Positions 32,926-41,494 of a DNA stretch of 64,000 nt are shown one piece after another (the first letter of the stretch is position 1; each line of letters begins with the position of its first letter). Location: assembly GCA_947625045.1 (NCBI GenBank), contig CANQMW010000014.1, positions 1 to 64,000 on the forward strand, in the 5' to 3' direction. A program made the translations under genes and the position numbers. The notes under the pieces are model-generated. The model saw only the letters and a program-made list of their open reading frames with translations. It ran no database searches and had not been told where the DNA came from. The stretch is from an uncultured Oscillospiraceae bacterium. Its GTDB lineage: Bacteria; Bacillota; Clostridia; Oscillospirales; Oscillospiraceae.

Positions 32926-34482
32926 ATGAAGAAGTTGATTGCAATACTGCTGAGCCTCGCGCTTCTGCTGAGCCTGGCTGCCTGTTCTTCCGGCAGCGCA
33001 CAGGCCAGCGAGGCCCCGGCAGAACCGACCGCAGAGGCGGAGCCTGCTGCCGCGCCTGAAACGGCAGAAAACACCCAGACCGCAGGCGGCAAGACCCTGG
33101 TGGTCTACTTCTCCGCTACCAACAACACCGAGGCGGTGGCGAACACCATCGCCGCCGCGATGAACGCCGATGTCTTTGAAATCATCCCAGCTCAACCCTA
33201 CACCAGCGACGATCTGAACTGGCGGGACGGGGACAGCCGGGTGTCCCGCGAGCATGACGACGAGAGCCTGCGCACCGTGGAGCTGGAGAACACGGCGGTG
33301 GATGGATGGGGAGATTACAGCACCGTGTTTGTGGGCTACCCCATCTGGTGGGGCATCGCGGCCTGGCCGGTGAGCAGCTTCGTCGCCGCCAATGATTTCA
33401 CCGGCAAGACGGTGATCCCCTTCTGCACCTCCTCCAGCTCCGGCCTGGGCGACAGCGGCCAGCTTCTGGCCGAGGCAGCCGGCACGGGAACGTGGCTGGA
33501 GGGCCAGCGGTTCCGCTCCGGCGTCAGCGAGGCGGACGTGCAGGCGTGGCTGGACGGCCTGGAGCTCCCAGCCGCAGAGCCCGCCCCGGCCAACGAGACC
33601 GCCGAGGGCACCGGCGCATCGGTGGTATACTTCACCTCCGACATCAGCGCCGAGGGTATGATGCGGGCCTATGAAGCCCTGGGCGTGGAGCTGCAGGGCG
33701 ATAACATCGCGGTGAAGCTCTCCACCGGCGAGCCTCCCGCCAGCAACTACCTGCGCCCGGAGCTCATCAAAGACTTAGTGGAGGCGGTAAACGGCACCAT
33801 CGTGGAGTGCAACACCGCCTACGGCGGCTCCCGCTCCGAGACGGCCATGCACTACCAGGTGGCCGAGGACCACGGCTTCACGGAGCTGGGCAAGGGCTTC
33901 GTCATCATGGACGAGGACGGCTCCATGATCCTCCCGGTGGAGGGCGGCCAGCGGCTGACAGAGAACTATGTAGGCGCCCACTTCGGGGACTTTGACGGTT
34001 TCCTGGTCCTCAGCCACTTCAAGGGGCATATGATCGCCGGTTACGGCGGTGCGCTGAAAAATATCTCTATCGGCATTGGCTCCCAGGAGGGAAAGAACCT
34101 GATCCATACCGCCGGGCGCAGCCACACCAGCTGGTTTGGCGGGGAGCAGGACGCCTTTCTGGAGTCCATGGCCGACGCGGGCAAGTCCGTGGTGGACGCC
34201 CTGGACCACAACATCCTGTTCATCAACGTGATGAATCGCCTCTCCATAGACTGCGACTGCAACGGCAACCCCGCCGAGCCGGACATCCACGACATCGGCA
34301 TCCTTGCCTCCACCGACCCGGTGGCCCTTGACCAAGCCTGCATGGACCTGATCTACCAGGCGGAGGGCAATGAGAGCTTCGTCCGCCGCGTGGAGGGGCA
34401 GAACGGGCTCCATGTGCTGGAAGCCGCCGAGACCATCGGCCTGGGCAGCCGGACATACGAGCTGGTGGATATAGATGTTTGA
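32926..34482 (+). CDS. Exported lipoprotein: flavodoxin domain fused to DUF362
   Basis: The 518-residue protein has a lipoprotein signal (LLSLAAC, Cys about residue 22), a low-complexity Ala/Glu linker, and a flavodoxin domain (about 48-210). The FMN phosphate loop is YFSATNNT, followed by GYPIWWG and PFCTSSSSG. A second linker leads to a DUF362 domain (about 225-518) with VKLSTGEPP, ECNTAYGGSRSE, HFKGH and IDCDCNGNPAEPDIHDIGIL. Flavodoxins are normally cytoplasmic, so a lipid-anchored one outside the membrane is unusual. ATG 32926 is favoured by AAAGGAG 7 bases upstream; ATG 32923 is possible. The paralogue at 34581 shows the pair arose by duplication. Confidence 0.8.
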   Translation: MKKLIAILLSLALLLSLAACSSGSAQASEAPAEPTAEAEPAAAPETAENTQTAGGKTLVVYFSATNNTEAVANTIAAAMNADVFEIIPAQPYTSDDLNWRDGDSRVSREHDDESLRTVELENTAVDGWGDYSTVFVGYPIWWGIAAWPVSSFVAANDFTGKTVIPFCTSSSSGLGDSGQLLAEAAGTGTWLEGQRFRSGVSEADVQAWLDGLELPAAEPAPANETAEGTGASVVYFTSDISAEGMMRAYEALGVELQGDNIAVKLSTGEPPASNYLRPELIKDLVEAVNGTIVECNTAYGGSRSETAMHYQVAEDHGFTELGKGFVIMDEDGSMILPVEGGQRLTENYVGAHFGDFDGFLVLSHFKGHMIAGYGGALKNISIGIGSQEGKNLIHTAGRSHTSWFGGEQDAFLESMADAGKSVVDALDHNILFINVMNRLSIDCDCNGNPAEPDIHDIGILASTDPVALDQACMDLIYQAEGNESFVRRVEGQNGLHVLEAAETIGLGSRTYELVDIDV

Positions 34483-34531
34483 CATCCTCCGCCGGGAGCT
34501 GGTCTATATAAGTTATTATTTCATTGCATAA
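34475..34531 (+). pseudogene. 18-codon stub of a duplicated permease gene
   Basis: ATGTTTGA overlaps the stop of the preceding gene exactly as the intact permease gene at 36847 overlaps its own upstream gene. The stub reads MFDILRRELVYISYYFIA and stops; the intact permease starts MFDVIRRELVYITYYFMV. The rest of the copy has been deleted. It records a tandem duplication of a [flavodoxin-DUF362 + permease] unit. Confidence 0.8.
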
Positions 34532-34580
34532 AAGATATTTCCTGCTTTGACAATACCGACAAAAGAAAGGATGTAGGACC

Positions 34581-36854
34581 ATGAAAAAGCGCATATTGAG
34601 CGGCCTGCTGGCAGTGATAACGCTGCTGTCCCTTTGTGCCACGGCACTGACGGCGGAAGCGGCCCCCGCAGCCGCCGCCCCTATGGCGGAGGCGGAGGAC
34701 CATATCCTGGTCGCCTATTTCTCCGCTACCAACAACACCCGGCCCCTGGCAGAATACGCCGCGGAGGTACTGGGCGCGGACCTCTTTGAGATCGTGCCGG
34801 CCCAGCCCTATACCCCGGAGGACCTGGCCTACTATACCGGCGGCCGGGCCGACCAGGAGCACAGCGACCCCACCGCCCGTCCCGCCATCGCGGCCCGAGT
34901 GGCGAACATGGCGCAGTATGACGCCGTGCTCATAGGCTACCCCATCTGGTACGGCGAGGCACCCCGTATCATCAGCACCTTCCTGGAGAGCTACGACTTC
35001 TCCGGCAAGACCATCCTGCCCTTCTGCACGTCGGCGTCCAGCGACATCGGCACCAGCGACGACGAGCTGCACGCCCTGGCGCCGGGTGCCAACTGGCTGG
35101 ACGGGAGGCGTTTCCCCGCCGGGACGACCCGGGAGACCATCGCCGCGTGGCTGGATGCCAGCGGCATAACGGCGGCGGAGCCCGACACGACGCCTTCCAC
35201 GACGCCCGCGCCTGCGGACCCCACCCCCGTTCCCACAACGGAGCCCACGCCCGCGCCCGCGCCCATGAAGGACGGCTGGCAGTGGGACGGCGCCTGGCGC
35301 TACTACAGAAACGGCCGGATGGTCACCAATGACTGGCTCCTGGATGGCGGTGTGTGGTACTTCCTGGACCCAGACGGGAAGATGATGGAGAGCCTGAGCG
35401 AGATCGCCCTGGGCCGGGGCGACGACGGCTGGTACTATTTCAGCGAGAAACACGACGGCACCTACGGCCACGTGCTGAGCGGCTGGCAGTATATCAACTA
35501 TACGTGGTACTACTTCAACCCCAAGCACGACGGCACCTTTGGCCGCATGGTCACCAACGACTGGCTGCAGGACGGCGGCGTGTGGTACTTCCTGGACCCG
35601 GACGGGAAGATGATGGAGGGCCTGAGCGAGATCGCCCTGGGCCGGGGCGACGATGGCTGGTACTATTTCAGCGAGAAGCACGACGGCACCTACGGCCATG
35701 TAATGAGCGGCTGGCAGACCATCAACGGAAACACCTACTACTTCAACCCCAGGCACAACGGCACCTTCGGCCGGGCCTACGCAGACGGGACCTACACCAT
35801 CGATGGTGAGCAATATACCTTTGACGAGACCGGCAAGCTGGTGACCGATGACCCGAAGCCGACGCCGGAACCCACGCCGGAACCCACGCCGGAGCCGACG
35901 CCAGAGCCCACGCCGGAGTCCACGCCGGAGCCGACGCCAGAGCCCACACCGGAGCCCACACCGGATACCGGCGGGGGCACCACCGGGGGCTCCACGGTGT
36001 ACTTCACCTCCAGCATCACCCCGGAAGGGATGATGGCGGTGTATAGGGCCTTGGGCTGGACGCCCACGGGGAACGTGGCGGTAAAGCTCTCCACCGGCGA
36101 GCCTCCCGCCAGCAACTACCTGCGCCCGGAGCTGATCGCGGACCTGGTGCAGAGCGTGAACGGCACCATCGTGGAGTGCAACACCGCCTACGGCGGCAGC
36201 CGCTCCGAGACCGCCATGCACCGGCAGGTGGCGGAGGACCACGGCTTCACCGCCATCGCGAACGTGGACATTCTGGACGAGGAGGGCTCCATGGAGCTGC
36301 CCGTGCAGGGCGGCAATGTGCTGGCATCCAACCTGGTGGGCGGCCACTTTGGGAACTATGACAGCTACATCGTCCTCAGCCACTTCAAGGGCCACGCCAT
36401 GGCGGGCTTCGGCGGGGCCATCAAGAATATCTCCATCGGCCTGGGCTCCCAGGAGGGCAAGTGCCTTATCCATACCGGCGGCAGGAGCCACACCAGCCCC
36501 TGGGGCGGCGACCAGACCGCCTTCACCGAATCCATGGCCGACGCGGGCAAGTCCGTCAGCGACTACCTGGGCCATGGGGAGCGCATCGTGTATGTGAGCG
36601 TGCTGAACAACATCTCCATCGACTGCGACTGCGACGGTAACCCCGCCGAGCCGGACATCCACGACATCGGCATCCTGGCCTCCACCGACCCGGTGGCTAT
36701 CGACCAGGCGGCCATCGACCTGTGCTTTGCCGCAGAGGGCAGCGAGAGCCTGCAGGCCCGGGTGGAGCGGCAGAACGGCCTGCACACCCTGGAGGCGGCG
36801 GAGCAGATCGGCCTGGGCAGCCGGACCTATGAGCTGGTGGATATAGATGTTTGA
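34581..36854 (+). CDS. Exported flavodoxin - cell-wall-binding repeat - DUF362 fusion protein
   Basis: The 757-residue product begins with a Sec signal (cleavage near LTAEA-AP). A flavodoxin domain (about 40-195) has the loop YFSATNNTR and GYPIWYGEAPR. A PTP linker follows, then about six tryptophan/tyrosine-rich cell-wall-binding (CW/glucan-type) repeats (about 230-425), including two near-identical 76-residue blocks. A PTPEPTPEP linker (about 430-470) leads to a DUF362 domain (about 475-757) closely matching that of the upstream paralogue. This one has no lipobox and would be held on the wall by its repeats. RBS AAAGAAAGGA is upstream. The stop overlaps the permease start. Confidence 0.8.
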   Translation: MKKRILSGLLAVITLLSLCATALTAEAAPAAAAPMAEAEDHILVAYFSATNNTRPLAEYAAEVLGADLFEIVPAQPYTPEDLAYYTGGRADQEHSDPTARPAIAARVANMAQYDAVLIGYPIWYGEAPRIISTFLESYDFSGKTILPFCTSASSDIGTSDDELHALAPGANWLDGRRFPAGTTRETIAAWLDASGITAAEPDTTPSTTPAPADPTPVPTTEPTPAPAPMKDGWQWDGAWRYYRNGRMVTNDWLLDGGVWYFLDPDGKMMESLSEIALGRGDDGWYYFSEKHDGTYGHVLSGWQYINYTWYYFNPKHDGTFGRMVTNDWLQDGGVWYFLDPDGKMMEGLSEIALGRGDDGWYYFSEKHDGTYGHVMSGWQTINGNTYYFNPRHNGTFGRAYADGTYTIDGEQYTFDETGKLVTDDPKPTPEPTPEPTPEPTPEPTPESTPEPTPEPTPEPTPDTGGGTTGGSTVYFTSSITPEGMMAVYRALGWTPTGNVAVKLSTGEPPASNYLRPELIADLVQSVNGTIVECNTAYGGSRSETAMHRQVAEDHGFTAIANVDILDEEGSMELPVQGGNVLASNLVGGHFGNYDSYIVLSHFKGHAMAGFGGAIKNISIGLGSQEGKCLIHTGGRSHTSPWGGDQTAFTESMADAGKSVSDYLGHGERIVYVSVLNNISIDCDCDGNPAEPDIHDIGILASTDPVAIDQAAIDLCFAAEGSESLQARVERQNGLHTLEAAEQIGLGSRTYELVDIDV
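35319..35774 (+). repeat. 228-bp in-frame direct repeat encoding cell-wall-binding modules
   Basis: Two adjacent units (35319-35546 and 35547-35774) both encode MVTNDWL-DGGVWYFLDPDG, then GWYYFSEKHDGTYGHV and GWQ. The second unit diverges at its end. Copy number may vary between strains by slippage or recombination. Confidence 0.75.
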
Positions 36855-37752
36855 CGTTATCCGCAGGGAGCTGGTCTATATAACCTACTACTTTATGGTC
36901 CAGCTCCGGCAGATCGCCGGGTATTGGGTGCTGGGCATGGTGGTGGGCTCGCTGGTGAGCGTGTTCGCCAAGGACGCCATCCACAACGCCTTCGCCCGCA
37001 TCCGGGACAAGAAATGGGGGCTGTGGGGCGTGGTCCCGGCAAGCCTGCTGGGGGTGGCGTCGCCCCTGTGCATGTACGGCACCATCCCCATCGCCGCGTC
37101 CTTCTCCCGGGCCGGGATGCGCCACGACTGGCTGGCGGCGTTCATGATGTCCAGCGTGCTTTTGAACCCCCAACTCATCATGTATAGCACCGCCCTTGGC
37201 CCAACGGCGCTCATCATCCGCCTGGTGTCCTGCACGGTCTGCGGCGTCGCGGCGGGGCTGGTGGTCCACGGGTTTTATAGGGACCGGCCCTTTTTCAGCT
37301 TCGACGGCTTTGAGCCGGGGGCCAGCCACGACACGAATCCGAACCTCCTGTTGCGGTTCCTTTTCAACCTGGGCCGAAACATCCGGGCCACGGGGCTTTA
37401 CTTCCTGCTGGGGGTGCTGCTGTCGGCGCTCTTTCAGCGGTACGTCCCGGCGGACAAGTTCGCGGCGCTGTTCGGCGAGGCCAACGAGGGCTTCGGGGTG
37501 CTGATGGCGGCCACCATCGGGGTGCCGCTGTACGCCTGCGGCGGCGGGACCATCCCGCTGATCCGGGAGTGGCTGGCCATGGGCATGAGCATGGGCAGCG
37601 CGGCGGCCTTCATGCTCACCGGCCCGGCCACCAAGATCACCAACCTGGGTGCGCTGAAGATCGTGCTGGGTGCAAAACGCTTCGCCCTTTACATCGCCTT
37701 CGTGATGGCCTTTTCCCTGGTCACGGGACTTATCGTGAATCTGATTGTATGA
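36847..37752 (+). CDS. ArsP/YraQ-type permease
   Basis: The 301-residue membrane protein has about eight helices with two internally similar halves. The first half has ASPLCMYGTIPIAASF and VLLNPQLIMY; the second has GVPLYACGGGTIPLI and LTGPATKITNLG. This is the PF03773 permease pattern, whose members include organoarsenical and possibly other small-molecule exporters; two Cys sit in equivalent loops. It overlaps the upstream fusion gene by 8 bases (translational coupling), and a stub of a second copy lies after the paralogue. It probably works with the secreted flavodoxin-DUF362 proteins, but its substrate is unknown. Confidence 0.75.
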   Translation: MFDVIRRELVYITYYFMVQLRQIAGYWVLGMVVGSLVSVFAKDAIHNAFARIRDKKWGLWGVVPASLLGVASPLCMYGTIPIAASFSRAGMRHDWLAAFMMSSVLLNPQLIMYSTALGPTALIIRLVSCTVCGVAAGLVVHGFYRDRPFFSFDGFEPGASHDTNPNLLLRFLFNLGRNIRATGLYFLLGVLLSALFQRYVPADKFAALFGEANEGFGVLMAATIGVPLYACGGGTIPLIREWLAMGMSMGSAAAFMLTGPATKITNLGALKIVLGAKRFALYIAFVMAFSLVTGLIVNLIV

Positions 37753-37755
37753 ACC

Positions 37756-37785
37756 TGCCCCCTGGCGATTCTCCGCCAGGGGGCA
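37756..37785 (+). terminator. Hairpin terminator after the permease gene
   Basis: TGCCCCCTGGCG pairs perfectly with CGCCAGGGGGCA over a 6-nt loop; only a weak T-rich tail follows. Confidence 0.65.
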
Positions 37786-37789
37786 TATC

Positions 37790-37818
37790 TTGTGAAGTCC
37801 GGGCTGGTGTGGTATATT
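37790..37818 (+). promoter_or_regulatory. Promoter of LysR2
   Basis: TTGTGA (37790-37795) and TATATT (37813-37818) are 17 bases apart. The -10 lies in a small dyad GGTA-TATTCT-TACC that could be an autoregulatory site. Confidence 0.55.
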
Positions 37819-37860
37819 CTTACCAGAATGACAAATCAGGATTTGATGAAGTGAGAAGAA

Positions 37861-38769
37861 ATGAATTTACAGCAGCTAAAATACGTCATAGCGACAGCGG
37901 AGGCAGGGTCCATCACAAAGGCGGCGGGACAGCTTTTTATCTCCCAGCCCAGCCTGTCCAATGCGATTAAGGATCTGGAGGCGGAAACGGGGACCGTTCT
38001 TTTTGTCCGCAGCCGGAACGGCGTCACGCTGACAAAGGACGGCATGGAGTTTCTGGGATATGCCCGGCAGGTCCTTCAGCAGATGGAGCTGCTGGAGGAC
38101 AAATACATTGCTGCCCAACCCCGGAAAACACGGTTCGGCGTGTCCACCCAGCACTACACATTCACGGAAAACGCCTTTGTGGAACTTGTGCAGCGATTCG
38201 GGCAGGAGCGGTATGAATTTTACTTCAACGAGGCGGGCACGCATCAGATCCTGGAGGATGTGAAGAATCGGATCAGTGACCTGGGCATCCTCTACCTGTC
38301 CGATGAAAACGAAGCAGTCCTGCGAAAAACGATGGAAGAGTATGGCCTGGAGTTCGTCCCGCTCTTTTCCGCGAAGCCCCATGTGTTTTTGCAGAAGAAC
38401 CATCCGCTGGCCCAGAAGCAAATGCTCAAGCTCGCAGAATTGGAGCCATATCCACGGCTGAATTTCGTGCAGGGCAGCTACGAGTCCTCCTACTATGCGG
38501 AGGAGCTGTTCAGTACGCTTCCTGCGGACAAGGAGATACGCATCAATGACCGGGGGGCCATCGTCAACTTCATGCTGGGGCTGAACGCTTACACCATATC
38601 CAGCGGCATTTTTCCCAAATATCTCCACGGAGACAACATCATTGCCGTTTCTCTGGATGAGCCGGAGCGCATGGAGATCGGCTATATCCACCTGGAGAAA
38701 CAGCCCTTGAGCGAGTTGGGCGCTGTCTATATACAGGAACTGAAGAAATACGCGCCGGCCGAATCATAG
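37861..38769 (+). CDS. LysR-family transcriptional regulator (LysR2)
   Basis: The 302-residue protein starts MNLQQLKYVIATAEAGSITK with a typical winged helix (SQPSLSNAIKDLEAETGTVLF) and an effector domain. Compared with LysR1 it is the more canonical LysR. It lies 88 bases upstream of a LysE-type exporter in the same orientation, so it probably controls that gene in response to a metabolite. The interval before the exporter has a CTAT...ATAG dyad near 38778. No clear RBS is seen before the ATG. Confidence 0.87.
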   Translation: MNLQQLKYVIATAEAGSITKAAGQLFISQPSLSNAIKDLEAETGTVLFVRSRNGVTLTKDGMEFLGYARQVLQQMELLEDKYIAAQPRKTRFGVSTQHYTFTENAFVELVQRFGQERYEFYFNEAGTHQILEDVKNRISDLGILYLSDENEAVLRKTMEEYGLEFVPLFSAKPHVFLQKNHPLAQKQMLKLAELEPYPRLNFVQGSYESSYYAEELFSTLPADKEIRINDRGAIVNFMLGLNAYTISSGIFPKYLHGDNIIAVSLDEPERMEIGYIHLEKQPLSELGAVYIQELKKYAPAES

Positions 38770-38857
38770 TTTCTGGCTATGAAAAATGATATGAAATAGG
38801 TGTTATCTATCCAGCTGCCCGTTCTGCTATGATACGCGCAGAGGACGGTGACAGCCA

Positions 38858-39442
38858 ATGCCTGCGTATGTGGTCGGCAATTTTCTTATCTACTGCGTGA
38901 TAAACGCATTCACGCCGGGGCCGGGAAACATCCTGGCCCTGAATACAGTCACGAACTACGGCTGGAAAAAGGGAAAGCCGCTGTTTTTCGGGATATTTGC
39001 GGGCTATTATGCCGTACAGATCATCTGCGCGCTTTTCGTCTACGGGGTGAGTTCTTTCCTGCCGGGCGTGATGGATGTGCTCAAATATGTGGGCGCGGCG
39101 TATATCCTGTACCTGGCGGTACACATCGCCGTCAGCTGTCCCGCCGAGGAACAGGGAGAGAAGTCCGCGTCTTTTGTCAAGGGGTTTCTGCTCCAATTCG
39201 TGAATGTGAAGATCTATATGTTCGGGATCACGGCCCTCACCAGCTTTATCGTGGACTATGATTCGTCGCTGGCCGATCTACTCCTGTTTGAGATCATCAT
39301 CGCCACCATTGGCACTATTGCCACCTGCACATGGATTGCCGGAGGGCTCCTGATCCAAAAGTTCTATTTGAAGCATTATCGGATCATCAATATCGTTCTG
39401 GCGCTCACCTTATTGGAGTGCGTGTATAGTATACTTCGATAA
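38858..39442 (+). CDS. LysE-family exporter
   Basis: The 194-residue protein has six predicted helices and the LysE/RhtB N-terminal motif NAFTPGPGNILALNTV. These proteins export amino acids or related compounds. FLLQFVNVKIYMFGITAL matches the conserved middle segment (normally NPK, here NVK). A GAGGA lies about 12 bases before the ATG. It follows LysR2, its likely regulator, and is followed by a strong hairpin. Confidence 0.83.
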   Translation: MPAYVVGNFLIYCVINAFTPGPGNILALNTVTNYGWKKGKPLFFGIFAGYYAVQIICALFVYGVSSFLPGVMDVLKYVGAAYILYLAVHIAVSCPAEEQGEKSASFVKGFLLQFVNVKIYMFGITALTSFIVDYDSSLADLLLFEIIIATIGTIATCTWIAGGLLIQKFYLKHYRIINIVLALTLLECVYSILR

Positions 39443-39494
39443 CTTCCCGTTTGTCGGGCTGAAAAACCAATAGTGGCAAACAAAATACAAATAA

Positions 39495-39533
39495 TTATAA
39501 CTGCGGCAGGGTATGACCCCGCCGCAGTTATAA
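39495..39533 (+). terminator. Terminator-like hairpin after the LysE gene
   Basis: TTATAACTGCGGC pairs with GCCGCAGTTATAA (13 bp) and is followed by CTTTTGG. Its right arm overlaps the first half-site of island promoter D. Confidence 0.65.
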
Positions 39534-39594
39534 CTTTTGGTGTGGACTGATGAACCAAAGGAGACTTCTCCCGCATGCAAGCAGGGGGTAGAAT
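39532..39594 (+). promoter_or_regulatory. Shared island promoter D
   Basis: AAC-TTTT-GGTGTG at 39532-39544, GACTTCT at 39563-39569 and TAGAAT at 39589-39594 follow the same spacings as promoters A-C. This is the most divergent copy. It precedes the long operon beginning with the phosphoesterase at 39625. Confidence 0.7.
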
Positions 39595-39624
39595 AAACTC
39601 AGAAATCATAGAAGGAGGACCATC

Positions 39625-40725
39625 ATGCTCTGGAGACTGATGCCTGTGCTGGCCGCCGCGCTGGTCATCGGCGGGAGCGCGTATATCGTCGTCCGCACCC
39701 ATCGGTTCGGCTTTGTGCGGGCGTTGGCACAGCGGCACAAACTTCTCTCCTGGCTGCTGGCGCTGGTTCCTGTAGGGCTGGTGGGCCTGTTCGGATTGGC
39801 GTTCAACATCACCGCCATGGCCGTGGTGTTTCTCCATCTGCTGCTGGCGTGGCTTGTCTGCGACGGCGTGTGGCTGCTCGTAAGGCCCCACCTCAAAAAG
39901 CCCGTACAGCACTATTGGGCCGGGGCGGCGGCGCTGGCGCTCACGGTCCTGTACCTGGGGGCGGGCTGGTTTTTCGCCCATCATGTATATGAGACGGATC
40001 GGACCTTCACCACGGACAAGGACCTGGGCGGGGAGAGCTTACGCATCGCGGCGCTGTCGGACAGCCATTTGGGCATCACCATGGACGGCGAGGAGTTCGC
40101 CGCGCTGTTGGAGCGGGTGCAGGCGGCCGGGCCGGACGCGGTGGTGATCGTGGGCGACTTCGTGGATGACGACACCGACCGGGCGGATATGCTCCGGGCC
40201 TGTGAAGCCCTTGGGGAGCTGGATACGACCTACGGCGTGTACTTCGCCTACGGCAACCATGACGACGGATATTTTGATTACCGCAACTTTTCCTCAGCGG
40301 AGCTGCGGCAGACGCTGGCGGAAAACGGCGTCACCGTTCTGGAGGACGAGGCGGCGCCGCTGGGGGACAGCTTCTATATCGTGGGGCGTAAGGACCGCTC
40401 CCGCTTTGACCGGGAGGACGCTTCGGACCTGACGGCGGAGCTTGACCCGTCCCGATATATCGTCATGCTGGACCACCAGCCCAACGACTATGACGCCGAG
40501 GCTGCTGCCGGGGCCGACCTGGTCATCAGCGGCCACACCCACGGCGGGCACATCTTCCCGGCGGGGCAGATCGGTCTTGCCCTGCACATCAACGACAGCA
40601 TTTACGGCGTCCAGCGCCGGGGCGACACGGACTTTCTCGTCACCTCCGGCGTGTCCGGCTGGGCCATCCCCTTCAAGACCGGGTGTATCTCGGAATTCGT
40701 AGTCATCGACATCACGGAGGAATGA
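39625..40725 (+). CDS. Membrane-anchored metallophosphoesterase
   Basis: The 366-residue protein has four N-terminal membrane helices (about 1-130) followed by a calcineurin-like phosphoesterase domain. The metal-binding motifs are in order: ALSDSHLG (D-x-H), VGDFVDDD, YGNHDD, and VISGHTHGG with a preceding MLDHQP. It resembles YkuE/YaeI-type enzymes acting near the outer face of the membrane. GAAGGAGGA lies before the ATG. It is the first gene after promoter D and overlaps closely with the RibD-like gene downstream. Confidence 0.85.
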   Translation: MLWRLMPVLAAALVIGGSAYIVVRTHRFGFVRALAQRHKLLSWLLALVPVGLVGLFGLAFNITAMAVVFLHLLLAWLVCDGVWLLVRPHLKKPVQHYWAGAAALALTVLYLGAGWFFAHHVYETDRTFTTDKDLGGESLRIAALSDSHLGITMDGEEFAALLERVQAAGPDAVVIVGDFVDDDTDRADMLRACEALGELDTTYGVYFAYGNHDDGYFDYRNFSSAELRQTLAENGVTVLEDEAAPLGDSFYIVGRKDRSRFDREDASDLTAELDPSRYIVMLDHQPNDYDAEAAAGADLVISGHTHGGHIFPAGQIGLALHINDSIYGVQRRGDTDFLVTSGVSGWAIPFKTGCISEFVVIDITEE

Positions 40726-40726
40726 A

Positions 40727-41494
40727 ATGAGCGAAAGACCATATACCGTCTGCCACATACTGACCTCCCTGGACGGGAAGATCGACGGCTCGTTCCTATC
40801 CGCGCCGGAGACGATGCCGGCCCTGCGGGCCTATGCCGACATCCGGGGCCGATATGACTGTCCCGCCACGGTCTACGGGACGATCACCATGATAGAAGGC
40901 TATGCGGACGGGCTTGCCCCGGCGCTGCGGGAGCAAAGCCGCAGTCTGCCCCGGACAGACCACGTCGCGGACGCGGGAGCGGAGCATTACATCGTCTCCG
41001 TCGATCCCAAAGGGACGCTGGGCTTCCGGTCCAATACCATCGAAAAGAAGGGCCGCCCAAAGGCCCACATCATCCAGGTGCTGACAGAGCAGGTCTCGGA
41101 CCGATATATCGCCTATCTCCGGGAAAAGGACATCTCCTACATCTTTGCCGGGGCGGACAGTCTGGAATGCACCGTCATGGTGAAGAAACTGAAGTCTCTG
41201 TTCGGCGTCCAGCGGCTGATGCTGGCAGGCGGCGGCGTGATGGACTGGTCCTTTGCCCAGGAAGGGCTCATAGACGAGCTGAGCATCGTCCTGGCACCGG
41301 TGGCAGATGGGGACAGAGCGGGCGCGTCCCTGTTCGAGAGTGCCGGGTTTTATGAGAGGGAACGCCCCACGGCGTTTTCGCTCCTGTCGGCGGAGCGGCA
41401 AGACGGCGGCGTTTTATGGCTGCGGTATCGGGAAAAAAAACAAAGAATAAAGAGAGATAAATGGAGGAAAGAATCATGGAATACACCCTTTTGA
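40727..41494 (+). CDS. RibD C-terminal/dihydrofolate reductase-like protein
   Basis: The 255-residue protein has the RibD-C fold: VCHILTSLDGKIDGSF at the start, VYGTITMIEGY, and LMLAGGGVMDWSFAQEGLIDELSIVLAPV. Stand-alone members are NADPH-dependent reductases of unknown substrate. The gene starts one base after the preceding stop and runs 19 bases into the next coding region. Its last 15 residues are Lys/Arg-rich. It belongs to the promoter D operon. Confidence 0.82.
   Translation: MSERPYTVCHILTSLDGKIDGSFLSAPETMPALRAYADIRGRYDCPATVYGTITMIEGYADGLAPALREQSRSLPRTDHVADAGAEHYIVSVDPKGTLGFRSNTIEKKGRPKAHIIQVLTEQVSDRYIAYLREKDISYIFAGADSLECTVMVKKLKSLFGVQRLMLAGGGVMDWSFAQEGLIDELSIVLAPVADGDRAGASLFESAGFYERERPTAFSLLSAERQDGGVLWLRYREKKQRIKRDKWRKESWNTPF

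Noticed and set aside
34521-36785. 754-codon minus-strand frame opposite the flavodoxin-CW-DUF362 gene
   Set aside because: Low-complexity antisense frame without recognisable domains; the plus strand encodes clear domains and a signal peptide.
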